Shown here piece by piece: positions 1 through 6,223 of a stretch of DNA of 64,000 nt. The stretch covers positions 1,181,501 through 1,245,500 of the forward strand of contig NZ_CP109787.1 in assembly GCF_025857195.1 (NCBI RefSeq), written 5' to 3'. Every line of letters starts with the position of its first letter. Positions within the stretch are counted from its first letter, which is position 1. Position numbers and translations under genes: made by a program. Below the pieces are notes generated by a model, which was given only the letters and a program-made list of their open reading frames with translations, ran no database searches and was not told where the DNA came from. Origin of the DNA: Leisingera thetidis (GTDB lineage Bacteria > Pseudomonadota > Alphaproteobacteria > Rhodobacterales > Rhodobacteraceae).

Positions 1-508
1 CCGCCTTGAAGGCGGCCTCGGCAATGTGGTGGCTGTTGAACCCGTGCAGCTGGTCGATGTGCAGGGTGATGCCGCCATGGGTGCTGAGCGCCTGGAAGAA
101 CTCCCGCACCAGCTCGGTGTCGAACGCGCCGATCTTCTGGGTCGGCAGCGCCACGTTCCAGATCAGGAAGGGGCGCGCCGACAGGTCCAGCGCGCAGCGC
201 ACCTGCGCGTCGTCCATCGGCAGGTGGCACTCGCCATAGCGGCGGATGCCGGTCTTGTCCCCCAGCGCCTGCACCAGCGCCTGACCCAGCGCGATGCCGG
301 TGTCCTCCACCGTGTGGTGGTCGTCGATGTGGTAATCGCCCTTGGCGCGGATGGTCATGTCGATCAGCGAATGGCGCGCCAGCTGGTCCAGCATGTGGTC
401 AAAGAAGCCGACCCCGGTCCGGTTGTCGTAAACCCCGGTGCCGTCGAGGTTGATCTCGACCGAGATATCGGTTTCCGCGGTCTGGCGGGTCACTTTGGCG
501 GTACGCAT
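1..508 (-). CDS. hisB: Imidazoleglycerol-phosphate dehydratase, partial
   Basis: HisB dehydrates imidazole glycerol phosphate to imidazole acetol phosphate in cytosolic histidine synthesis. The translation shows the family's metal-binding signatures [18 protein letters not shown] and, near the window edge, [12 protein letters not shown]. About 169 of the usual ~195 residues are present; the C-terminus lies beyond position 1. I chose the ATG at 508 because an AAGGA Shine-Dalgarno (SD) stretch lies about 9 bases upstream and family members begin MRTAK. An in-frame ATG at 529 would add seven residues. The start faces away from the next gene. Confidence 0.95.
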   Translation of the reverse strand, partial: MRTAKVTRQTAETDISVEINLDGTGVYDNRTGVGFFDHMLDQLARHSLIDMTIRAKGDYHIDDHHTVEDTGIALGQALVQALGDKTGIRRYGECHLPMDDAQVRCALDLSARPFLIWNVALPTQKIGAFDTELVREFFQALSTHGGITLHIDQLHGFNSHHIAEAAFKA

Positions 509-684
509 CTGCGGGCTGTCCTTCGTCATGCTGCACGGGCGCTTATAGGGCGGGCAGGGGGGCTGGCTCAAGTGCGGCATTGTGCAAGGGGGCCAATCTG
601 TTGCAGCCCCCCCCCGCTCTCTTGCGCCGGACGGCGGCGCATGCGAGCTTGGCCCGAACCACCGAACCGTCAAAAGGGGCACCC

Positions 685-924
685 ATGTCCACCTGCGTCT
701 TTGTCCAGATCCGCTGCAAGCCCGGCACCACCTACAAGGTGGCCGAGGAAATCGCCCTGCGGGAAATCCACTCGGAACTCTATTCCACCAGCGGCAATTT
801 CGACCTGCTGATGAAGCTTTACATCCCCACTGGCGAAGATGTCGGCAAATACATCAACGACCAGCTGCTGCAGATCGAGGGGATCGAGCGGTCCCTGACC
901 ACGATGACCTACAAGGTGTTCTGA
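685..924 (+). CDS. Stand-alone Lrp/AsnC ligand-binding (RAM) domain protein
   Basis: A 79-residue protein corresponding only to the C-terminal effector-binding domain of Lrp/AsnC regulators. It has the beta-alpha-beta-beta-alpha-beta pattern and ends in the typical TTMTYKVF strand. There is no helix-turn-helix. By family analogy such proteins form dimers to octamers and bind small ligands such as amino acids, sometimes pairing with full-length Lrp proteins. The ATG at 685 follows a purine-rich AAAAGGGG about 8 bases upstream. It lies between the divergent hisB and the convergent aminotransferase and looks monocistronic. The ligand and partner cannot be read from the sequence. Confidence 0.85.
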   Translation: MSTCVFVQIRCKPGTTYKVAEEIALREIHSELYSTSGNFDLLMKLYIPTGEDVGKYINDQLLQIEGIERSLTTMTYKVF

Positions 925-1250
925 AGCCTGCACAGATTGCCCCCCGCAGCGGTCATTGCTGCGAGGGGCATCGAGGGTCCCCGGTCCCCAACGGAACTCG
1001 TGACCGGAACAGGCTCCCGGTCTGCGTTTCAGCAGGCTGAGATTCGCGGCAAAGCCGTTGCAGGTTCAAAAACCGGAACCCGGCGGCGGGATATTTTGCG
1101 GAAGAGCCGGGCAATGCCGGCGCGGCGCGTCATCGTGAAATCTCGTTCTGAAACAAACTCATTCCAGTGTAGCCGATTTCCAAGCGGATTTCAGGAAAAA
1201 CTGCACTTCCGCATCCGGCACCGGAAAATCCTGCCATTTCATCTGCATAG
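925..1250. other. Intergenic region without a gene
   Basis: No convincing reading frame. Near 939-968 a hairpin can form between CCCCCGCAGC and GCTGCGAGGGG just after the Lrp-like gene. It lacks a T-run, so it is at best a weak transcription end. The rest shows nothing I recognise. Confidence 0.4.
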
Positions 1251-1284
1251 CGAAAAAAACGCCCCGGCCAAGGCGGGGGCGTTT
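1251..1284 (-). terminator. Intrinsic terminator of the aminotransferase gene
   Basis: AAACGCCCC (1257-1265) pairs with GGGGCGTTT (1276-1284) around a ten-base loop. Read on the minus strand the stem is followed by a run of T. It begins 17 bases after the stop codon of the aminotransferase. Confidence 0.8.
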
Positions 1285-1301
1285 CACGGGCGCGGTTCGG
1301 G

Positions 1302-2654
1302 TCAGGCGGCGATCAGGCCCTTGTCCTTCAGGTCCGCATAGGTGGTGTCGACGGCCTTTTTCAGCCGTGCCAGCATGTCGTCCACTTCCGCGCGGGTGAT
1401 GATGATCGGCGGGCAGAGCGCCACTGCATTGCCGGCCACCGCCCGGATGATCAGCCCGTTCGCTTCACAGGCCTTCTGCGCGGTGGCGCCCGCGGCACCC
1501 TTGTCAAAGCTGGCGCCGGTGGTCTTGTTCGACACCAGCTCCAGCGCCGCGATCAGCCCCTTGCCGCGCACCTCGCCGACCAGCGGGTGATCGGTGAAGA
1601 TCCCGCGCAGCTGCGCCTGCATGTAGGCGCCCACGTCGGCCGCGTGCTCGAACAGATTGTCGCGCTCATAGATTTCCAGCGTCTTCAGCGCCGCGGCGCA
1701 GGCCGCCGGGTGGCCGGAATAGGTATAGCCGTGGCCGAACACGCCGACCTCGTTGGTCTGCGCGATCATCGCCTCGTACATCCAGCCGGGGATCACCGAG
1801 GCGGAGATCGGGAAATAGGCCGAGCTCAACTGCTTGGCGAAGGTCATCAGATCCGGCTTGATGCCCATGGTGGTGCAGCCGAAATCGGCGCCGGTGCGGC
1901 CGAAGCCGGTAATGACCTCATCAGCCCAGACCGGGATGCCGTGTTTGCGCAGCAGCGCCTGCAGCTTCTCATAGTAGCCTTCCGGCGGCACGATCACGCC
2001 CGACGCGCCGGTGATCGGCTCCACGATCATTGCCGCGATGGTGTCGGGGCCTTCCGCCAGGATCTGCTGTTCCAGGTTGCCGATGATGCGGTCCACGAAC
2101 TGCTCTTCGGTCTCGTTGCCCTGGCGGCCAGTGTAATAGTGCGGCGAATCCGAGCGCAGGATCGACAGCGCCTCCAGCGGCGCGTCGAAATGCGCCAGGT
2201 TCGCGGGCAGCGAGGTCAGCGAGCCTGCCGCCACCGTGACCCCGTGATAGCCGCGCTCGCGGGTGATGATCTTGCGCTTCTCCGGCTTGCCGATGGCGTT
2301 GAAGTAATAGCGCAGCATCTTCACATGGGTGTCATTGGCGTCGGAGCCGGAATTGCCGAAGAAGAAATAGGCATCCTCCACCGGCACCATCGCCTTCAGC
2401 TTCTCGGCCAGGGCCATGATCGGCGCATGGGTCTTGCCGCCGAAGGTGTGCGAGAACGGCAGCTTGTGCAGCTGCTCGGTGATCGCATCCATCACCTCGG
2501 TGTTGCTGTAACCCAGCGAGGTGCACCACAGGCCCGCCAGGCCTTCGATGTATTTGTTGCCGTCCGTGTCATAGACATAGATGCCTTCGCCGCGGTCCAG
2601 GCACAGCTGCTCGGTCGCGGTGAAATTGGTGGTGGGATAGATCACTGGGGCCAT
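1302..2654 (-). CDS. Class III (omega) pyridoxal-phosphate aminotransferase
   Basis: A 450-residue fold-type I aminotransferase of the class III family, which usually moves an amino group from an omega-amino acid or amine to pyruvate or another oxoacid. Visible features are the phosphate-binding NSGSDAND (about 101-108), the YHG motif (about 136), WADEVITGFGRTG containing Asp245, which contacts the pyridine nitrogen, and Lys274 in TFAKQLSSAY as the likely Schiff-base lysine. The ATG at 2654 is preceded by GGAGGA at 8 bases; a longer in-frame extension upstream has no such support. The substrate is not determinable; taurine, beta-alanine, putrescine or GABA are all known for relatives. Confidence 0.9.
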   Translation of the reverse strand: MAPVIYPTTNFTATEQLCLDRGEGIYVYDTDGNKYIEGLAGLWCTSLGYSNTEVMDAITEQLHKLPFSHTFGGKTHAPIMALAEKLKAMVPVEDAYFFFGNSGSDANDTHVKMLRYYFNAIGKPEKRKIITRERGYHGVTVAAGSLTSLPANLAHFDAPLEALSILRSDSPHYYTGRQGNETEEQFVDRIIGNLEQQILAEGPDTIAAMIVEPITGASGVIVPPEGYYEKLQALLRKHGIPVWADEVITGFGRTGADFGCTTMGIKPDLMTFAKQLSSAYFPISASVIPGWMYEAMIAQTNEVGVFGHGYTYSGHPAACAAALKTLEIYERDNLFEHAADVGAYMQAQLRGIFTDHPLVGEVRGKGLIAALELVSNKTTGASFDKGAAGATAQKACEANGLIIRAVAGNAVALCPPIIITRAEVDDMLARLKKAVDTTYADLKDKGLIAA

Positions 2655-2770
2655 GGCCAAACTCCTCCGGTAAACCGCCCTCGGGCGCATGTTTCCCGTA
2701 GCATTGGCGCGTTTTGCGCGGCACGTCAAAGGGAATTTGATCAAATTTTTCCGGCAGGCTGCAGAAAAGC

Positions 2771-2798
2771 GAAAGGCCGCCCCGAAGGGCGGCCTTTT
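2771..2798 (-). terminator. Terminator of tRNA-Gly copy 1
   Basis: GGCCGCCC (2775-2782) pairs with GGGCGGCC (2787-2794), flanked by A and T runs. It sits about ten bases beyond the tRNA 3' end on the minus strand. The hairpin is symmetrical and could work on both strands. Copies 2 (imperfect, about 2990-3011) and 3 have related hairpins. Confidence 0.75.
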
Positions 2799-2808
2799 CG
2801 GTTCCGGA

Positions 2809-2883
2809 TGGAGCGGGCGATGAGATTCGAACTCACGACCCTTACCTTGGCAAGGTAATGCTCTACCCCTGAGCTACGCCCGC
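2809..2883 (-). tRNA. tRNA-Gly (anticodon GCC), copy 1
   Basis: On the minus strand the sequence folds into a full cloverleaf. The acceptor stem GCGGGCG pairs with CGCCCGC, the D arm carries AGCTCAGGGGTAGAGC, the anticodon loop is TTGCCAA with GCC at its centre, the T arm contains GTTCGAATC, and CCA is encoded at the 3' end. Length is 75 bases. It reads GGC/GGU glycine codons. It is the first of three copies with identical mature sequence in this window. Confidence 0.97.
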
Positions 2884-3025
2884 GCTGCCGTCCGGTGAAG
2901 CGGTGAATAGGTAATCCGGCGGGGGGCTGCAAGCGGAAAATGACCGGGGGGTGAAAAAATGCAGCCAACGCAGCAGGCCGGAAACGCAGAAAGCCGCCCC
3001 AAGGGACGGCCTGTGCGGTTCCGAA

Positions 3026-3100
3026 TGGAGCGGGCGATGAGATTCGAACTCACGACCCTTACCTTGGCAAGGTAATGCTCTACCCCTGAGCTACGCCCGC
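3026..3100 (-). tRNA. tRNA-Gly (anticodon GCC), copy 2
   Basis: Same 75-base cloverleaf as copy 1, 217 bases away in the same orientation. The flanks are also similar: GCTGCC(A/G)TCCGGTGAAGCGGTG on the 5' side and a GC-rich hairpin on the 3' side. The whole transcription unit was therefore duplicated in tandem. Its downstream hairpin (about 2990-3011) has a mismatch and is a weaker terminator. The Vsr gene ends 91 bases upstream of it. Confidence 0.97.
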
Positions 3101-3190
3101 GCTGCCATCCGGTGAAGCGGTGTTTAGGGTTTTCCAAAACGGGCTGCAAGAGGAAAAATGTGAACCCGCGCAAGTATCTGTGGATAAGCG

Positions 3191-3604
3191 CTATTCCGCG
3201 TTTTTGAGAAAAGCCTCAAGGCGGTTTTGCAGGGCGTCACGGTCCTTGGTTTCGCACTCCCAGATGGTCAGCACCTGCCAGCCCGCCGCCTGCAGCACGG
3301 CCTGCTGCTCTGCGTCGCGCTGTTTGTTGCGCAACAGCTTGGGTTCCCAGTAGCTGCGGCGCGACGCCGGAATGCGCCCGGCCGGGCAGCTGTGCTGGTG
3401 CCAGAAGCAGCCATGCACAAAGATCACCTTGCGGCGCGGCCCGAACACCAGGTCGGGCTTGCCCGGCAGATCCTTGCGGTGCAGCCGGTAGCGGTAGCCC
3501 AGCCCGTGCACCAGCCGCCGCACCAGCATCTCCGGCTTGGTGTCCTTGGCGCGGATCCTTGCCATGTTGGCGCTGCGCCGCTCCGGTGTCAGGGTATCGG
3601 CCAT
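3191..3604 (-). CDS. vsr: Very-short-patch mismatch endonuclease (Vsr)
   Basis: Vsr nicks DNA beside T:G mismatches that arise when 5-methylcytosine deaminates, starting very-short-patch repair. In 137 residues the hallmarks fall at the same positions as in E. coli Vsr: Glu25, catalytic Asp51 in KPDLVF, His64 and His69 in VHGCFWH, and zinc ligands Cys66, His71, Cys73 and Cys117. The start overlaps the end of the endonuclease gene by 16 bases, so the two are translationally linked. Its presence next to a C5-cytosine methyltransferase indicates that it protects the methylated sites of this cassette from C-to-T mutation. Confidence 0.95.
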   Translation of the reverse strand: MADTLTPERRSANMARIRAKDTKPEMLVRRLVHGLGYRYRLHRKDLPGKPDLVFGPRRKVIFVHGCFWHQHSCPAGRIPASRRSYWEPKLLRNKQRDAEQQAVLQAAGWQVLTIWECETKDRDALQNRLEAFLKNAE

Positions 3605-4491
3605 TCCACGTGATGCCTGGATTGTTCCACCATGCGGGCATGATAGCCGCTTTCAATCCGGCAGGAAATGAAGGCGCTGGCCGGGCAGGGCGGCAGGTCC
3701 AGCGCCTTGATCAGCTGGGCATCCTTCTGGCCTTCCAGCAGCACGATCTGCTCGCGTGCCAGCATGTCGCGGGTGCCATGGCCGCCATCGGCGCGGATCC
3801 GGCGCATGAAATCCTTCTGCTGCGCCACCGCCTCGACCACATCGCGGGGAACCGGGCGCCCCTGGATCAGCCGGAACAGCCGCGCCATGCGCTCATTGCC
3901 GGTGCCGCCTGCAAAGATCTGCTGGACCGCCGCCTCATCCGCCGTCCGCCAGAAATTCGCAGGATAGGGCTGGTCCTTGAACAGCCACAGGATATGGCGG
4001 AACCCCTCGGCCGAGATGGTGCGCTTGGCGTCCTTGTTCTGGCCGGCCGTCAGGTATTCGGGCCGCGCGATGATCAGCCCCAGATAGCAGCGCGCCCGGA
4101 CCTCATCCGCCGCCACCAGCAGGCAGGCGCAGTCCAGCGCCTCGGTCGGGATCATCCAATTGCCGCCCATGGTGTGCTTGATGTCAACATCGCGGCCCAG
4201 GATCTCGGTGTCCAGCCGCCCCTTGCGCAAGCGCAGCAGCGCCCGCAGCTCGATCTCGACCCGCGTGCCGATATAGGTCTTCTCAGTCTTCTCCAGCTCT
4301 TCATAGGCGCGCCGCCCGGTCTTGGGTGTCATGATCACATCGTCGATGCATTGGCGCAGCATCTGCGGCACATCGTATTCCAGTGCCAAAGCCCCGCCCG
4401 CACGGGTCGTGATCTCCTCCGCCAGTTCGGAAAGGATGGCGAAATCCGGGTGGCCGGGAAGAACAAGGCTGCCGGGAAGTTTCTGTTTCAT
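3589..4491 (-). CDS. NaeI-family type II restriction endonuclease
   Basis: This 300-residue protein resembles NaeI, a type IIE enzyme that cuts GCCGGC and must bind a second site as effector. The strongest match is LEKTEKTYIGTRVEI (66-80). NaeI's catalytic residues E70, D86, D95 and K97 correspond to E79, D94, D103 and K105 here, with nearly identical spacing. A C-terminal half like NaeI's DNA-binding (Topo) domain includes VAQQKDFMRRIRADGG. At NaeI's position 43, where lysine converts that enzyme to a topoisomerase, this protein has valine. The ATG at 4491 is chosen by homology length; a GGGA lies about 7 bases upstream. Cutting GCCGGC is inferred. Confidence 0.85.
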   Translation of the reverse strand: MKQKLPGSLVLPGHPDFAILSELAEEITTRAGGALALEYDVPQMLRQCIDDVIMTPKTGRRAYEELEKTEKTYIGTRVEIELRALLRLRKGRLDTEILGRDVDIKHTMGGNWMIPTEALDCACLLVAADEVRARCYLGLIIARPEYLTAGQNKDAKRTISAEGFRHILWLFKDQPYPANFWRTADEAAVQQIFAGGTGNERMARLFRLIQGRPVPRDVVEAVAQQKDFMRRIRADGGHGTRDMLAREQIVLLEGQKDAQLIKALDLPPCPASAFISCRIESGYHARMVEQSRHHVEWPIP

Positions 4492-4517
4492 ATTGCGTCC
4501 CGCCTGGCCGAAAGGCC

Positions 4518-4580
4518 GGGCAGCGCCCGACGCTTCCCATGGGAGGGCGCTTTGCACCCGCCCAGGGCCGGGCGCTGCCC
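4518..4580. repeat. REP-like palindromic element between methyltransferase and nuclease genes
   Basis: The arms GGGCAGCGCCCG (4518-4529) and CGGGCGCTGCCC (4569-4580) pair perfectly around an inner palindrome, CCCATGGG. Related elements lie near 26347, 53001 and 59058. The element fills most of the 114-base gap between the methyltransferase stop and the endonuclease start and could lower read-through into the nuclease gene. Confidence 0.6.
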
Positions 4581-4605
4581 TTCGCTCTGAAATGAAAGGG
4601 AGGCT

Positions 4606-5565
4606 TTACGCCCGCACGGCATGCAGGTTCGGCTTGGCAATCGCCGCCTTCAGCTCCCGCGCCACCGCTTCCGCCACCGGCGGCGGAAAGGCGTTGCCGA
4701 CCTGGCGGTAGGCATTGGTCTTGGCACCGGTGAAATGCCAGGCATCCGGAAAGCCCTGGATGCGCGCCACCATCCGCACAGTAAGGCGCGGCATGTCATT
4801 ATGGAACGGGTCCGGCGCCTCATTGGCGATGGTGCGTCCCTCGACGCCCAATGCGGCCCAGGCGCGCCGCGCCCGGGTCGGGCCCAGATCCGGCCCCCCG
4901 TGTTTCTTGGAGCCGCCGACGATGGTCGGCGCAATCTCATCGGCCTTGGCGGCCCAGTCGTCCGCCCCGCGCCAGCCGCGCTCCTTCATCAGGTCGACAA
5001 GGGTCGCACCCACTGTCGGCGGGTTGTGCGGCAGCGGCTCGGGCCAGTTGAACTGGCCCGCGAATTCGCGGCGCAGCGCCACGATCGCCACCCGCGGCCG
5101 CAGCTGCGGCACCCCGAAATCGGAGGCATTCAGCAGCCGCCAGTCGGTTTCATAGCCCAGCTTGGACAGCTGCTTCTTCAGCTTCTCGCGGTAGTCATGG
5201 AACACCGCATCCAGAAATCCGCGCACGTTTTCGATCATCACTGCGCGGGGGCGGGTTGCATCGACGATCTCGATGGCGTCATCGAACAGGTTGCGCTCGT
5301 CCTTCTCGCCCAGCTGCTTGCCGGCCACCGAAAACGGCGGGCAGGGCAGGCCGCCCGCCAGCAGGTCGATGCCCTTGTAGTCGCCCGCAACGTCCTTGAA
5401 CTTGCGCACGTCCTCCTCCAGCACGTTCCACCGGGGACGGTTGTGGCGCAGGGTGGCGCAGCAATGCTTGTCGATCTCGACCAGCGCGGTGTGATCAAAG
5501 CCTGCCGCCTCGAGCCCGAGGGCCTGGCCGCCCGCACCTGCGCATAGTTCTACCGATGTCAGCAT
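4606..5565 (-). CDS. C5-cytosine DNA methyltransferase (NaeI-type modification enzyme)
   Basis: A 319-residue m5C methyltransferase carrying the family's ordered motifs: I (LCAGAGG, 7-13), IV with catalytic Cys75 in GGLPCPPFS, VI ENV (112-114), VIII QLRPR (154-158) and a C-terminal motif X (YRQVGNAFPPPVA). Motif IV reads PCP rather than the commoner PCQ. It transfers methyl from S-adenosylmethionine to cytosine and should protect the target of the adjacent NaeI-like nuclease. The ATG at 5565 is preceded by GGAG; upstream extensions run into the tRNA. It comes first in the methyltransferase, nuclease, Vsr order, as expected if protection must be expressed first. Confidence 0.93.
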   Translation of the reverse strand: MLTSVELCAGAGGQALGLEAAGFDHTALVEIDKHCCATLRHNRPRWNVLEEDVRKFKDVAGDYKGIDLLAGGLPCPPFSVAGKQLGEKDERNLFDDAIEIVDATRPRAVMIENVRGFLDAVFHDYREKLKKQLSKLGYETDWRLLNASDFGVPQLRPRVAIVALRREFAGQFNWPEPLPHNPPTVGATLVDLMKERGWRGADDWAAKADEIAPTIVGGSKKHGGPDLGPTRARRAWAALGVEGRTIANEAPDPFHNDMPRLTVRMVARIQGFPDAWHFTGAKTNAYRQVGNAFPPPVAEAVARELKAAIAKPNLHAVRA

Positions 5566-5599
5566 CCTGCTCCGCCCGTCCGTTCTCGTTCTTGCTCTG

Positions 5600-5628
5600 T
5601 TCCTAGGCGGAAAGATGATTCCGCACAA
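5600..5628 (-). promoter_or_regulatory. Candidate promoter of the restriction-modification cassette
   Basis: On the minus strand TTGTGC (5623-5628) and TAGGAA (5600-5605) are separated by 17 bases, resembling -35 and -10 boxes. They lie about 35 bases upstream of the methyltransferase start. The -10 match is only partial. Confidence 0.3.
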
Positions 5629-5659
5629 GAGGCAGGGTAGGGGCAAATCCCTGAATGCG

Positions 5660-5686
5660 AAAGGCCGCCCCGAGGGGCGGCCCTTT
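5660..5686 (-). terminator. Terminator of tRNA-Gly copy 3
   Basis: GGCCGCCCC pairs with GGGGCGGCC between A-rich and T-rich edges just past the 3' end of the third tRNA. It should separate tRNA transcription from the methyltransferase gene. Confidence 0.75.
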
Positions 5687-5696
5687 CGATTTCGGA

Positions 5697-5771
5697 TGGA
5701 GCGGGCGATGAGATTCGAACTCACGACCCTTACCTTGGCAAGGTAATGCTCTACCCCTGAGCTACGCCCGC
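5697..5771 (-). tRNA. tRNA-Gly (anticodon GCC), copy 3
   Basis: Mature sequence identical to copies 1 and 2, including the encoded CCA. The 5' flank again reads GCTGCCATCCGGTGA and the 3' flank carries the same terminator type. Together with copy 2 it brackets the restriction-modification/Vsr cassette. Confidence 0.97.
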
Positions 5772-5927
5772 GCTGCCATCCGGTGAGCGGTGAAATAGGA
5801 ATTCCGGCGCCGGGCTGCAAGCAAAAAATCCGCCCTCGGCGGAAAAAAACCGCCAGCCCTCCGCCGGAACTGCAGGCGCGCGGCGTGTCACGTCCGAACC
5901 GCCGGATTTCAGAGGGAGTTTGGAGCC

Positions 5928-6113
5928 ATGCTGTGGAAAGATTATTTGCGGATCGGCGGCCTTGCTGCCGCAATCATCCTGGGCTGTGTCCTGCCGCGCG
6001 CGCATCAGCCCGGCACGGCGCCGATCGACAGCTGGATCCTGCAGATTGAGGAGATCACCCCGGTGCAGGTGGAAACCGTCAAGCTCCCGGCGCCGGCTGA
6101 CTTCAACGCCTGA
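5928..6113 (+). CDS. Small single-span membrane protein, unknown function
   Basis: A 61-residue reading frame starting MLWKDYLRIGG with one hydrophobic stretch at about residues 9-22, followed by a short soluble tail rich in Pro and Val. A good Shine-Dalgarno sequence (GAGGGAGTTTGGAGCC) precedes the ATG. I recognise no family. The frame stands alone on the plus strand between the tRNA and pyc and ends about 55 bases before a hairpin. The ribosome-binding site and membrane segment favour a real gene, but chance cannot be excluded. Confidence 0.5.
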   Translation: MLWKDYLRIGGLAAAIILGCVLPRAHQPGTAPIDSWILQIEEITPVQVETVKLPAPADFNA

Positions 6114-6165
6114 CTTGGGCGGCAGGCGCTAGCCGGGGCGGAAATTCCCGCGCATCCGTTCAATG

Positions 6166-6197
6166 AAAAAGGCGCCCCGCCGATTGGCAGGGCGCCC
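6166..6197 (-). terminator. Intrinsic terminator of pyc
   Basis: GGCGCCC (6171-6177) pairs with GGGCGCC (6190-6196). On the minus strand it is followed by a TTTTT run, 27 bases past the pyc stop codon. Confidence 0.85.
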
Positions 6198-6223
6198 ATT
6201 GTTTTCACATCAGACCGTGCTGC

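Noticed and set aside
2771..3100. CRISPR-like or short tandem repeat
   Set aside because: The repeat is a duplicated tRNA-Gly unit with terminator, not spaced identical repeats.
3191..5565. Foreign base composition of the restriction cassette
   Set aside because: By eye the GC content and codon choice match the surrounding genes, so composition alone does not prove recent transfer.
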